This document shows, piece by piece, positions 31,412 to 39,636 of a DNA stretch of 64,000 nt. The stretch's first letter is position 1; every line of letters begins with the position of its first letter. Position numbers and translations under genes: made by a program. Below the pieces are notes generated by a model. It was given only the letters and a program-made list of their open reading frames with translations. It ran no database searches and had not been told where the DNA came from. The stretch is from an uncultured SAR86 cluster bacterium (GTDB taxonomy: Bacteria; Pseudomonadota; Gammaproteobacteria; Magnimaribacterales; Magnimaribacteraceae): NCBI GenBank assembly GCA_902574355.1, contig CACGNN010000005.1, forward strand, positions 1-64,000, in the 5' to 3' direction.

Positions 31412-31766
31412 TGGTGGAGGCGGCGGGAATTGAACCCGCGTCCACTAGTACTCTGCCACAAGATCTACATGTTTAGTTTTATCTATTAATTTAATCTTTA
31501 GACACCCGATAAACAGGGATTAAAAGACGATCTCAATTTATTCTTAAGAAATTACTAATGAGAAGAGCAACTTCAGCATCTCGTGAAATCGTCTGTCTCT
31601 GGAGGCGCACGAGCACGTTACCAAGGACAGCTAGCCAATTAAGCGGCTAGAGCGTAGTCTGCGTTTTCGCCAACTAACAAGTTTGAAATAATTTTTTAAC
31701 GAGAATTATTTCCTTCTCGACATGCACTTGAGGTTTTATATCTACTGTCGAAGCCAGTTCGCCCCC
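31412..31766 (-). ncRNA. ssrA: Transfer-messenger RNA (tmRNA)
   Basis: One-piece tmRNA, which rescues stalled ribosomes with SmpB and tags the released protein for proteolysis. The 5' end GGGGGCGAACTGGCTTCGAC pairs through a 7-bp acceptor stem with the 3' end ...CGCCTCC-A-CCA, CCA being encoded. The T arm has GGTTCAATTCC. The resume codon is GGC at 31671-31669, after TTAGTT, and the tag reads GENADYALAA with stop TAA at 31641-31639. The length of about 355 bases is normal. smpB is directly upstream on the same strand. Confidence 0.96.
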
Positions 31767-31780
31767 AAAAAAGCTGCGTG

Positions 31781-31786
31781 ATTATA
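31781..31786 (-). promoter_or_regulatory. -10 element upstream of tmRNA
   Basis: A perfect TATAAT on the minus strand, 14 bases upstream of the mature tmRNA 5' end, within the 40-base gap after smpB. No convincing -35 box is spaced correctly, so the promoter may be weak. Transcription could also enter from smpB. Confidence 0.5.
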
Positions 31787-31806
31787 CCTTTCCTGAAGAA
31801 ACTTAA

Positions 31807-32280
31807 CTAATTTTTGTTTCTTTCTCTTAATTCTTGAGCTTTTTGACGTTCCCAATCTCTCGATTTAATAGTATTTCTTTTATCCTGGGATTTCTTACCT
31901 ATTGCAAGTGCAATTTCACATTTTATGAGACCATTTTTCCAATATAGTTTGGTTGGTATACAAGTATTTCCTTTCTGAGAGGTAGATTTGATGATTTCAT
32001 TTAATTCCTTTCTATTCAGAAGAAGTTTTCGTGATCTAGTCGGATCCATCTCCTGATTACTATTCTTTAAAGGATCAATATAACTTCCTATTAAATAAGC
32101 TTCGCTATCCTTAAGAAGAGTGTAAGCTTCTGCAATTTGAGCATTATTCTCTCTTATACTTTTTGTTTCCCAGCCTAAGAGAGATAAGCCAGCTTCAAAC
32201 TTTTTAGAAATCTCAAAGTCAAATCTTGCTTTTCTATTTTCAGAAATTGTATTTCCACTTTTTTTATTTTTTTTTGCCAC
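31807..32280 (-). CDS. smpB: SsrA-binding protein SmpB
   Basis: SmpB binds the tRNA-like part of tmRNA and, with its C-terminal tail, reads the empty A site of a stalled ribosome. The 157-residue protein has the family segments ENRKARFDFEISKKFEAGLS, GWETKSIRENNAQIAEAYTL and IGKKSQDKRNTIKSRDWERQ. The basic tail needed in the decoding centre is intact. It lies just upstream of ssrA on the same strand, so protein and RNA partners are neighbours here. Confidence 0.97.
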   Translation of the reverse strand: MAKKNKKSGNTISENRKARFDFEISKKFEAGLSLLGWETKSIRENNAQIAEAYTLLKDSEAYLIGSYIDPLKNSNQEMDPTRSRKLLLNRKELNEIIKSTSQKGNTCIPTKLYWKNGLIKCEIALAIGKKSQDKRNTIKSRDWERQKAQELRERNKN

Positions 32281-32318
32281 AGTCCGAATCTCAACTTTGT
32301 TATAAAATTGTATCAGAC

Positions 32319-32807
32319 ATGAAAGATCATGATGTTTTATTTAGGTCAATCCAAGGAATTGCATATATTTCTGTTGGGCCACTAATATTGCTAACTGCTT
32401 CTCTATGGTTTACTGAAGACGAAAGTGCATACATTTTAGCTCATTTAGCTCAAATCTATTTTTCTGTTCTTATGTTCTTTCTTTGTGGAAGTATATGGTC
32501 ATTTCGTGACTATGATAATAATCACTATAAGAGCAGGATTATTATTATTTCTTTGATACCTTTAGCTGTAGCAGTCATAGGAGCTTTTTTTTCAATTTTT
32601 ATGAATCCTGCATGGGGAATTCTTTTGATACTAGTCTCTACTTTTACTACAAGACATTTAAAAATTATAAATTCGATGATCTCTTTATTTGATGATTCTT
32701 ATAACAATTTATTCGATAAAATAAGCATTATCTTGTGTATTTGTCTTGTGTTAATCTTTACCTACTGGGTTAATCCTTATACTTATCCGCTGGAAATCTA
32801 TAATTAA
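32319..32807 (+). CDS. Small membrane protein, DUF3429/TMEM69-like
   Basis: A hydrophobic protein of 162 residues with about four or five membrane segments. The track starts at an upstream TTG (32226) that lies inside the smpB reverse frame; the ATG at 32319 (MKDHDVLFRSIQ) is the likely start. The pattern of a first segment with YISVGPLILLTASLW, then AQIYFSVLMFFLCGSIWSF, resembles the DUF3429 (TMEM69-like) family of unknown function. The match is by eye and only moderate. It is followed after one base by the NSS transporter gene, so it may be co-transcribed with it. Confidence 0.6.
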   Translation: MKDHDVLFRSIQGIAYISVGPLILLTASLWFTEDESAYILAHLAQIYFSVLMFFLCGSIWSFRDYDNNHYKSRIIIISLIPLAVAVIGAFFSIFMNPAWGILLILVSTFTTRHLKIINSMISLFDDSYNNLFDKISIILCICLVLIFTYWVNPYTYPLEIYN

Positions 32808-32808
32808 T

Positions 32809-34152
32809 ATGTCACAAGAAAGAAAGTCTATCCATGGAACATGGTCTAGCCGTTGGACATTCATATTAGCCGCAACAGGTTCAGCAGTTGGTTTAGGAAA
32901 TATCTGGAAATTTCCTTACATGGCAGGAGATAATGGGGGAGGCGCTTTTGTATTGGTATATTTGGCCTGTATAGCAATTATTGGGCTACCGATAATGTTA
33001 GGTGAGATTATGATTGGTAGGAGAGGGAGAAGTAGTCCTGCTAATACAATGAAAGCTTTAGCTTTGGAGGCAAATACCAACAGTGCATGGACTTTACTAG
33101 GTGCAACTGGTGCTTTAGCAGGATTATTAATTTTATCGTTTTACAGTGTTGCCGCAGGCTGGGCACTTTCTTATGTTTTTAATGGATTTCAAAACGTAAC
33201 TCCTGAGAGTTCTTCGCAAAGTTTCAATACATTACTCGCCAGCCCCACTTCTTTAATTTTTTGGCATACACTCTTTTTATCAGTAACGGTATTTGTTGTT
33301 GCAAGAGGGATCTTAGATGGTCTCGAAAAATGGATAAATACTCTGATGCCTATGTTGTTCGTATTAGTTATACTTTTATGTCTATATGCAACCCAATCTG
33401 GAGCTTTTTTAGAGGGTTTAATTTACTTATTTCAGCCTGACTTTAGTAAAATTACTCCTGAAGTTATGCTTGAGGCATTGGGACAGGCTTTCTTTACTCT
33501 GAGTTTAGGTATGGGAGCTATTATGGCCTACGGAGCCTATATGCCGGCTAGTCAAAATATCGGTAAAACGGCAATATCTGTAGCTGCACTAGATACAGGA
33601 GTGGCCTTGTTGGCGGGTATAGCGATATTTCCAATTGTTTTTGCAAATGGTTTAGCCGCATCTGAGGGTCCAGGTCTCGTTTTTGTCACGTTACCCATAG
33701 CATTTAGTTCCATGCCCTTAGGAGTGTTCTTTGGCACCTTATTCTTTGTTTTATTAAGCATAGCCGCGTTAAGTTCATCAATCTCTCTGATTGAACCCGG
33801 TGTAGCTTGGTTGATTGAATCTCTTCAAATTAAAAGAATCACAGCGACTCTTTTGTTAGGATTTATAGCATGGTTTATAGGATTATTTAGCGCCTTATCT
33901 TTCAATTTACTCTCCGAATTTACTATTTTCGGAAAAAACTTTTTTGATGCCACAGACTTTTTAACTAATCAGATCATGCTCCCTTTAGGTGGAATATTCA
34001 TAGCTATTTTTGTTGGCTGGGTTATGAAAAAAGAGAATGTACTAGAAGAGCTTGATGTTGAAGAAAATTTAATTTTTAAATTTTGGTATTTCAGTATTCG
34101 CTATATTTCACCTGTGATGGTGGGTTGTGTCTTTCTTTACTTTTTTGTTTAA
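32809..34152 (+). CDS. Sodium-dependent transporter, neurotransmitter:sodium symporter family
   Basis: An inner-membrane Na-coupled amino acid transporter of the LeuT/MhsT class. The 447-residue protein begins with the TM1 signature FILAATGSAVGLGNIWKFPY, in which the unwound GN segment coordinates Na and substrate, followed by NGGGAFVLVYLACI. TM6 sequence QAFFTLSLGMGAIMAYGAYM is also typical. About eleven membrane segments are visible, as in the shorter bacterial members. Substrate is not predictable beyond an amino acid. The stop lies one base from that of the convergent bamE. Confidence 0.93.
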   Translation: MSQERKSIHGTWSSRWTFILAATGSAVGLGNIWKFPYMAGDNGGGAFVLVYLACIAIIGLPIMLGEIMIGRRGRSSPANTMKALALEANTNSAWTLLGATGALAGLLILSFYSVAAGWALSYVFNGFQNVTPESSSQSFNTLLASPTSLIFWHTLFLSVTVFVVARGILDGLEKWINTLMPMLFVLVILLCLYATQSGAFLEGLIYLFQPDFSKITPEVMLEALGQAFFTLSLGMGAIMAYGAYMPASQNIGKTAISVAALDTGVALLAGIAIFPIVFANGLAASEGPGLVFVTLPIAFSSMPLGVFFGTLFFVLLSIAALSSSISLIEPGVAWLIESLQIKRITATLLLGFIAWFIGLFSALSFNLLSEFTIFGKNFFDATDFLTNQIMLPLGGIFIAIFVGWVMKKENVLEELDVEENLIFKFWYFSIRYISPVMVGCVFLYFFV

Positions 34153-34153
34153 T

Positions 34154-34483
34154 TTATTCGGGAATATCAATTTCCCCTTCCCATCTTAACAACTTATTAT
34201 CTTCGAAGAATAAAGTGATTTTTTGGTTGGTATATGTATTCTCACCTTGGGTTACTGATGTGAAGTAATCCCATCTATTAGGATAAAAAGTGTCGGATAT
34301 TAAAGGAGTACCCATAACGAATTTAACTTGAGATTCTGTCATTCCTATCTCTAGTTTATCTAACATTTCTTGATCAACTAAGTTGCCTTGGCTCACCACA
34401 ACTTGAAAAATTCTAGGTATGCTGCAATTTGTAAGAAAAACAGCAATTAGCAATAAAGTGATTACTTTCAATTTTGTGTTCAT
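34154..34483 (-). CDS. bamE: Outer membrane assembly lipoprotein BamE
   Basis: BamE is a lipoprotein of the BAM complex, which folds outer-membrane proteins; its partner BamA is encoded at 46043. The 109-residue precursor has a hydrophobic signal ending in the lipobox LTNC (Cys about residue 20), then the BamE fold with VDQEMLDKLEIGMTESQVKFVMGTPLISDTFYPNRWDYF. The region from GMTESQVKFVMGTP is the family signature. It is divergent from fur, an arrangement (omlA-fur) also known in Pseudomonas and Xanthomonas. Confidence 0.94.
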   Translation of the reverse strand: MNTKLKVITLLLIAVFLTNCSIPRIFQVVVSQGNLVDQEMLDKLEIGMTESQVKFVMGTPLISDTFYPNRWDYFTSVTQGENTYTNQKITLFFEDNKLLRWEGEIDIPE

Positions 34484-34491
34484 TAATTTTC

Positions 34492-34515
34492 TATAATGGG
34501 TTCTAGACCATTATA
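34492..34515. promoter_or_regulatory. Palindromic divergent promoter region between bamE and fur
   Basis: TATAATGG (34492-34499) and CCATTATA (34508-34515) form a perfect inverted repeat with an 8-base centre, GTTCTAGA. The right arm carries a TATAAT for bamE on the minus strand, and TATAATG (34512-34518) can serve as the -10 box for fur on the plus strand. A repressor bound here would cover both promoters. It is not a close match to the classical Fur box. Confidence 0.55.
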
Positions 34516-34558
34516 ATGTTAACTATTAATTATTCTTAATTATTTAAAGGTACTCAAA

Positions 34559-34963
34559 TTGACAGATGATGCGGAATTAAAAAAAGCTGGTTTAAAAGTT
34601 ACTCTTCCGAGGTTGAGGATACTTGAGCTTCTAGAAGAAGATAAAGCACACCTAAGTGCAGAAGACATTTACAGAAAGCTTATTGATGCAGGTGAAGAAG
34701 TAGGCCTAGCAACCGTTTATAGAGTTCTAACTCAATTTGAGCAAGCCGGAATATGCATAAGACATAACTTTGAAGAAGGCCATGCAGTTTATGAACTAAC
34801 CCCGTCTGATCATCATGATCACATGGTTTGCCTCGATACCGGAGATGTAATTGAGTTCACAGATGATCTTATAGAAGAGAGGCAAAAGATACTAGCTACA
34901 GAGCATGGTTACGAAATCATAGATCATAGTATGGTTTTATATGTAAAACCTATCAAAAGATAA
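34559..34963 (+). CDS. fur: Ferric uptake regulator Fur
   Basis: Fur is the iron-dependent repressor of iron acquisition genes. The 134-residue protein has the winged-helix DNA-binding domain (LKKAGLKVTLPRLRILELLE; HLSAEDIYRKLIDAGEEVGLATVYRVL) and the metal-binding dimer domain with HHDHMVC. It carries CLDTGDVIEF, one Cys where E. coli Fur has CxxC, like the Pseudomonas aeruginosa protein, and lacks the His-rich tail. The start is TTG at 34559, after AAAGG; the protein aligns from that residue and the nearby ATG at 34566 is out of frame. Divergent from bamE. Confidence 0.96.
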   Translation: MTDDAELKKAGLKVTLPRLRILELLEEDKAHLSAEDIYRKLIDAGEEVGLATVYRVLTQFEQAGICIRHNFEEGHAVYELTPSDHHDHMVCLDTGDVIEFTDDLIEERQKILATEHGYEIIDHSMVLYVKPIKR

Positions 34964-34968
34964 AAATA

Positions 34969-34996
34969 CTTGAATAGGCTGCTTTAAACCCCATAT
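34969..34996 (+). promoter_or_regulatory. Heat-shock (sigma32-type) promoter for grpE
   Basis: CTTGAA (34969-34974), a 14-base spacer and CCCCATAT (34989-34996) match the E. coli sigma32 consensus CTTGAA-N13-15-CCCCATnT. The predicted start near 35003 is only a few bases before the ATG at 35006. Confidence 0.88.
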
Positions 34997-35005
34997 AGGG
35001 TTTGA

Positions 35006-35584
35006 ATGGAGAAAACATTGAACAAAGATACTAAAGAACAAAATCAAGAAAAAGAAGAAAAAATTACTGTAGAAGAAGATGTTTCTCTAGATATTGAAGA
35101 AAATGACTCAATTGAGGTGCCAGAAGAGATTTCTCAAGAAGAAATAATAAAAGATCTAGAAGATCAGCTTCTACGAGCAAAGGCAGAAGTTCAAAATGTG
35201 AGAAGAATAGCTGCACAGGAAGTAACGAAAGCAAGGTTATTTGGGGTAGAGTCATTAGCTAAAGATTTCTTATCTGTTGCAGATAATTTAGAACGAGCGA
35301 TAGAATCATGTGGCGAAGAAGAACAATTCCTGTCTATAAAAGAAGGTCTTGAATTGACACTTAAGAGTCTAGAAGGCTCTTTAAATTCATCAAGTATTGA
35401 GGTTATTGATACAAGCAGCAAAAATTTTGATCCTGAAAAACATGAAGCAATTTCATTAATAGAAGACGATTCCCTCGATACAAATACGATTATTGATGTT
35501 GTGCAAAAGGGCTACACAATAATGGATAGAACACTCAGGCCCGCAAAAGTTGTAGTTTCAAAGAAATCTCAAGAAAAATCATAA
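35006..35584 (+). CDS. grpE: Nucleotide exchange factor GrpE
   Basis: GrpE releases ADP from DnaK and acts as a thermosensor through its long coiled coil. The 192-residue product has an acidic disordered start (about residues 1-45), the coiled-coil region EEIIKDLEDQLLRAKAEVQNVRR, and the C-terminal beta domain with VVQKGYTIMDRTLRPAKVVV. The ATG at 35006 falls just after the predicted transcription start. The in-frame TTG at 35018 has GGAG six bases upstream and may be the real start (188 residues). It sits between fur and dnaK. Confidence 0.94.
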   Translation: MEKTLNKDTKEQNQEKEEKITVEEDVSLDIEENDSIEVPEEISQEEIIKDLEDQLLRAKAEVQNVRRIAAQEVTKARLFGVESLAKDFLSVADNLERAIESCGEEEQFLSIKEGLELTLKSLEGSLNSSSIEVIDTSSKNFDPEKHEAISLIEDDSLDTNTIIDVVQKGYTIMDRTLRPAKVVVSKKSQEKS

Positions 35585-35589
35585 AAAAA

Positions 35590-35617
35590 CTTGAAATAGT
35601 ATGCATAAGCCCCAACT
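35590..35617 (+). promoter_or_regulatory. Heat-shock (sigma32-type) promoter for dnaK-dnaJ
   Basis: CTTGAA (35590-35595), a 14-base spacer, then CCCCAACT (35610-35617), close to the sigma32 -10 consensus CCCCATnT. It starts six bases after the grpE stop. The predicted start leaves a leader of about 25 bases with GGAG before the dnaK ATG. Spacer length is the same as at grpE. Confidence 0.85.
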
Positions 35618-35648
35618 TATGTAATAGAACTTAATTGGAGCGAAAAAA

Positions 35649-37568
35649 ATGGCTAAAGTAATTGGTATAGACTTAGGAACAACAAATTCATGTGTTTCGG
35701 TCATGGAAGGGGATCAAGCTAAGGTAATAGAAAATTCTGAAGGTAAAAGAACTACTCCTTCTGTAGTTGCCTATGGGGATGAAATAAAGGTTGGCGATTC
35801 AGCTAAAAACCAGGCTGTCACTAATGCAGAAAATACTTTATATGCCATAAAGCGTCTTATCGGTAGAAAACACGATGATGACGTTGTAAAAAAAGACAGT
35901 GATATGGTGCCATACAAAATTCTTGCTGCAGATAATGGAGATGCTTGGGTTGAGGCCGAAGGAAAAAAATTAGCCCCACAACAAGTTTCTGCTGAGATCT
36001 TAAAGAAAATGAAAAAGACTGCTGAGGATTATCTTGGGCAAGAAATTAAGGAGGCAGTTATAACAGTACCCGCTTACTTTAATGACTCACAAAGACAAGC
36101 AACGAAAGATGCTGGAAAAATAGCTGGATTAGAAGTTAAAAGGATTATAAACGAACCAACAGCAGCTGCTCTGGCTTATGGATTGGATAAAGGTAAAGGA
36201 GATCAAAAGATTGCTGTGTATGACTTAGGTGGCGGAACATTTGATGTTTCTATCATAGAAATCGCAGAAATTGATGGAGAACATCAATTCGAAGTTCTAT
36301 CAACCAATGGTGATACTTTTCTTGGAGGTGAAGATTTTGATATTACCCTAATCGAATACCTCGCAGAAGAATTTAAGAAGGAGTCTGGTTTAGACTTACA
36401 CAATGATTCGGCTGCCCTACAGAGGCTAAAAGAGGCTGCTGAGAAAGCTAAAATTGAGCTTTCAAGCAATCAACAGTCTGAAATTAACCTCCCTTACATA
36501 ACAGCTGATTCATCAGGTGCTAAGCATTTTGTGCATAAATTAACTAGAGCAAAATTAGAATCCCTAGTAGAAGGCTTAGTCGATAGAACCATACAACCTA
36601 CTGAGATAGCTCTTAAAGATGCTGGCCTAAAAGCTTCTGAAGTTGATGAAGTTATATTGGTCGGTGGACAAACAAGAATGCCTCTTGTACAAGAAAAAGT
36701 TAAAGCTTTCTTTGGAAAAGAAGCTAGAAAAGATGTTAACCCAGACGAAGCAGTATCTGTTGGTGCCGCTATTCAAGGTGCTGTCTTAGCTGGAGATGTT
36801 ACTGATGTACTGTTATTGGATGTAACTCCTCTGACTTTAGGAATTGAGACTATGGGAGGTGTAATGACACCTTTGATAGATAAAAATACGACGATCCCTA
36901 CAAATAAGTCACAGGTCTTTTCAACGGCTGAAGATAACCAAACTGCAGTCACTGTGCATGTGTTGCAAGGAGAAAGGAAGCAAGCCACTGAAAATAAAAC
37001 ACTCGGCCAATTTAATCTAACAGATATACCCGCATCTCCAAGAGGAATGCCTCAAATAGAAGTATCCTTTGATCTAGATGCCAACGGAATACTCAATGTA
37101 TCAGCTAAAGACAAAGCTACTGGAAAAGAACAGTCTATAGAGATTAAAGCTTCAAGTGGCTTATCAGATGAAGAAATAGAGCAAATGGTGAAAGATGCAG
37201 AAGCACACGCTGAAGATGACAAAAAGTTTGAAGAGTTAGTTCAAGCTAAGAATTTAGGCGAAAATCTTGTTCATAGTTGCAAGAAAACTTTAGATGAGGC
37301 CAAAGATAAAGTTGAAGATAGTGAAAAGGAAGCTATTGAAAATGGAATTCAAGAACTCGAAGAGGCTCTAAAGGGTGAAGATAAAGAAGAAATAGACAAT
37401 AAAGTAAAAGCCCTTTCTGAAGCTTCTGCTCCTCTCGCACAAAGAATGTACGAAGAGGAAGCTAAGAGTAAAGAATCTCCGGAACAGGAAGTTCAAGATA
37501 CTGATTCAGATGTCGTAGATGCTGACTTTGAGGAAGTAACCGAAGAAAAAGAAAGTCAAAATTCTTAA
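35649..37568 (+). CDS. dnaK: Chaperone DnaK (Hsp70)
   Basis: DnaK binds exposed hydrophobic segments in an ATP-dependent cycle with DnaJ and GrpE. The 639-residue protein has the nucleotide-binding domain ([18 protein letters not shown] near residue 6; [25 protein letters not shown]-type segment), the substrate-binding domain from about residue 390, a helical lid, and the C-terminal [10 protein letters not shown]. Length matches E. coli. A long lead sequence with GGAGCG precedes the ATG. It is transcribed from the heat-shock promoter just upstream and is 30 bases before dnaJ. Confidence 0.98.
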   Translation: MAKVIGIDLGTTNSCVSVMEGDQAKVIENSEGKRTTPSVVAYGDEIKVGDSAKNQAVTNAENTLYAIKRLIGRKHDDDVVKKDSDMVPYKILAADNGDAWVEAEGKKLAPQQVSAEILKKMKKTAEDYLGQEIKEAVITVPAYFNDSQRQATKDAGKIAGLEVKRIINEPTAAALAYGLDKGKGDQKIAVYDLGGGTFDVSIIEIAEIDGEHQFEVLSTNGDTFLGGEDFDITLIEYLAEEFKKESGLDLHNDSAALQRLKEAAEKAKIELSSNQQSEINLPYITADSSGAKHFVHKLTRAKLESLVEGLVDRTIQPTEIALKDAGLKASEVDEVILVGGQTRMPLVQEKVKAFFGKEARKDVNPDEAVSVGAAIQGAVLAGDVTDVLLLDVTPLTLGIETMGGVMTPLIDKNTTIPTNKSQVFSTAEDNQTAVTVHVLQGERKQATENKTLGQFNLTDIPASPRGMPQIEVSFDLDANGILNVSAKDKATGKEQSIEIKASSGLSDEEIEQMVKDAEAHAEDDKKFEELVQAKNLGENLVHSCKKTLDEAKDKVEDSEKEAIENGIQELEEALKGEDKEEIDNKVKALSEASAPLAQRMYEEEAKSKESPEQEVQDTDSDVVDADFEEVTEEKESQNS

Positions 37569-37598
37569 GCATTCCTCCAATTAGGCTGCACTAAACAG

Positions 37599-38720
37599 AT
37601 GTCTAAAAAGGATTATTATGACGTCTTAGGTGTTCAAAGAGGAGCATCCGACGATGATTTGAAAAAAGCTTATCGTAAGCTTGCAATGAAGTATCATCCT
37701 GACAGGAATTCTGATGATCCCTCAGCTGCTGAGAAATTTAAAGAAGCTTCAGAGGCCTATGAGGTTTTATCAGATGGATCAAAGAGAAATGCATATGATC
37801 AGTTTGGTCATGATGGTGTTGATCCCTCTAGCTTCGGAGGCGGCGGCTCTCAAGGCTTCAATGATATTTTTGGCGATATCTTCGGAGATATATTTGGCGG
37901 CGGGGATCCTTTTGGACGTAGACAGCGATCAAATAAAGGTTCAGATCTACAATACTCCATGACAATATCTCTTGAGGACGCAGTTAGGGGCGTGACAGAA
38001 AAGATCGCTATAACTTGCCTCGATACTTGTTCTTCTTGTGGAGGAACAGGTGCAGAAGAGCATAGTAAGCTAATGACTTGTGATGCATGTGGAGGAACTG
38101 GCCAGGTAAGAATGCAACAAGGTTTTTTTTCAGTTGCACAGACTTGCAGAAAATGTGGTGGGTCAGGCCAAATTATCAGTCATCCTTGCAAGACGTGTGG
38201 GGGTCAAGGTAGGGTAGAAAAACGCAAAACTCTATCTGTAAAAATACCCGCAGGGGTCGATACAGGAGACAGAATTAGGCTTTCCGGAGAAGGTGAGGCT
38301 GGAATAAATGGGGGTCCTCCAGGCGATTTATTTGTTCAAATTAAAGTTTTACCTCATGATGTATTTGAACGCGACGGTAAACATCTTTATTGCGAAGCTC
38401 CTATAAGCTTTATAGATGCAACCCTGGGAGGAGAAATTCAAATACCCACTTTGGACGGTAAAGTAAAAATAAAAATACCTGAGGGTACACAAACCGGAAA
38501 ACTATTCAGACTAAGGGGTAAAGGCATAAGTCCAATCAGAGGAGGCTCTACTGGTGATCTTCTATGCAGGGCCGTGATAGAAACACCACAAAACCTTTCA
38601 AAAGATCAAAAACAACTTCTTAAAGAATTTCAAGCTTCAATCTCTGATGATTCTCGGCAAAATCCATTAAGAGATGAATGGTTTTCTAAGGTAAAATCAT
38701 TCTTTGATACAAGCAATTAA
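37599..38720 (+). CDS. dnaJ: Chaperone DnaJ (Hsp40)
   Basis: DnaJ delivers substrates to DnaK and stimulates its ATPase. The 373-residue protein has the J domain with HPD ([10 protein letters not shown] near residue 33), a Gly/Phe-rich linker ([19 protein letters not shown]), the zinc domain with four CxxCxGxG repeats ([32 protein letters not shown]), and C-terminal peptide-binding domains. It is a full type-I DnaJ. dapB begins five bases downstream. Confidence 0.98.
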   Translation: MSKKDYYDVLGVQRGASDDDLKKAYRKLAMKYHPDRNSDDPSAAEKFKEASEAYEVLSDGSKRNAYDQFGHDGVDPSSFGGGGSQGFNDIFGDIFGDIFGGGDPFGRRQRSNKGSDLQYSMTISLEDAVRGVTEKIAITCLDTCSSCGGTGAEEHSKLMTCDACGGTGQVRMQQGFFSVAQTCRKCGGSGQIISHPCKTCGGQGRVEKRKTLSVKIPAGVDTGDRIRLSGEGEAGINGGPPGDLFVQIKVLPHDVFERDGKHLYCEAPISFIDATLGGEIQIPTLDGKVKIKIPEGTQTGKLFRLRGKGISPIRGGSTGDLLCRAVIETPQNLSKDQKQLLKEFQASISDDSRQNPLRDEWFSKVKSFFDTSN

Positions 38721-38725
38721 GAATT

Positions 38726-39466
38726 TTGAAGAATCTATTCATTTCAGGAATAACAGGTAAAGTTGGCAAGCTTTTATCTTCTTATGCTTTAGAAAGTAAC
38801 CATTTCAAGTTAGTTGGCGGGAGTTGCTCACCTGATAATAATTTTTTTGAAAAAGATGTTGGAACATTGCTTGAAATAGACGAAACAGGGATCCAAATAT
38901 CAGAGAAAATGCCTGAAGATCTTAGTGTAGATATCATCATCGACTTCTCTTCCCCAAAAAGCTCAAAGCAAATTTTACAGCTTGCCAAGAGAAACCAAAT
39001 TCCAATTCTTATAGGAACCACTGGCTTTAGTGAAGATGATTTCAAAGAAATAGAGATCGTTAGCACTCAGATCCCTGTTTTATTTGCTCCTAATACAAGC
39101 TCAGGTATAGCGATATTAAAGAATATTCTAAACAAATCAAAAAATCTATTTTCTGAAGACCATGAATTCTCTATAAGAGAAACCCATCATATCGAGAAAA
39201 AAGACTCACCTTCAGGAACAGCATTAGACTTAGAAAGAGCAATTACTTCTGTTTATCCAGAAGCTAAAGTGGAGATAAAAAGTTATAGAGAAGGTAATAA
39301 TCCAGGGGAACATACAGTAAGTATTGCTCTAGATAATGAGATAATAGAATTTACTCATAGGGCAGTAGACAGATCAATATTTGCTTTGGGAGCCCTAAAA
39401 GGAGCGGTATGGTTAACTCAAAGGCCTGCAGGACTCTATTCTATGGGCGATATTTATTCTTCTTGA
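38726..39466 (+). CDS. dapB: 4-hydroxy-tetrahydrodipicolinate reductase
   Basis: DapB reduces the dihydrodipicolinate product in the diaminopimelate pathway for lysine and peptidoglycan. The 246-residue protein has the N-terminal NAD(P) loop GITGKVGK, IGTTGFSEDDF, and the catalytic HHIEKKDSPSGTAL. It starts with TTG at 38726, close behind dnaJ. It is shorter than E. coli DapB (273 residues), with the segment between YREGNNPGEHTVSI and the C terminus condensed. The catalytic His and Lys and the C-terminal FALGALKGAVWL remain, so it is probably active. Confidence 0.94.
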   Translation: MKNLFISGITGKVGKLLSSYALESNHFKLVGGSCSPDNNFFEKDVGTLLEIDETGIQISEKMPEDLSVDIIIDFSSPKSSKQILQLAKRNQIPILIGTTGFSEDDFKEIEIVSTQIPVLFAPNTSSGIAILKNILNKSKNLFSEDHEFSIRETHHIEKKDSPSGTALDLERAITSVYPEAKVEIKSYREGNNPGEHTVSIALDNEIIEFTHRAVDRSIFALGALKGAVWLTQRPAGLYSMGDIYSS

Positions 39467-39547
39467 TTTAGTATAAATATGATATAAAGCTTTCTTTAAG
39501 GCAAATGCCTATAACGAAACACATGAAACTGTTTCAGATCTAAGGTG

Positions 39548-39618
39548 CTAAAGATTGCTCATCTTTAGTAAGTTCTGTAGGTTCATGGAAGTATAACCTG
39601 AAGAATGTAATGTTCTTC
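39548..39618 (+). promoter_or_regulatory. rpsB leader with two hairpins
   Basis: In the 170-base gap before rpsB, CTAAAGAT (39548-39555) and ATCTTTAG (39561-39568) form an 8-bp stem with a 5-base loop. Nearer the start, GAAGAA (39600-39605) and TTCTTC (39613-39618) form a 6-bp stem with a 7-base loop, ending just before TGAGGAG. A third pairing, GAAAC with GTTTC, is possible further upstream. In E. coli, S2 represses rpsB-tsf through the leader, so an S2-responsive element is likely. No strong promoter was found in the gap, though TATAAA sequences occur at 39472 and 39483. Confidence 0.55.
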
Positions 39619-39636
39619 ATAAATTGAGGAGAGCTA

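Noticed and set aside
34083-34268. Plus-strand ORF across the end of the NSS gene and bamE
   Set aside because: It runs antisense through bamE, whose lipobox and family motifs are clear; no start signal supports it.
34484-34558. Classical Fur box for fur autoregulation
   Set aside because: No close match to GATAATGATAATCATTATC; only the palindrome TATAATGG-N8-CCATTATA is solid.
39467-39547. Possible promoter for rpsB (TTGATT with TATAAA boxes)
   Set aside because: Spacings of 3 or 14 bases do not fit; I note the AT-rich boxes but cannot support a promoter.
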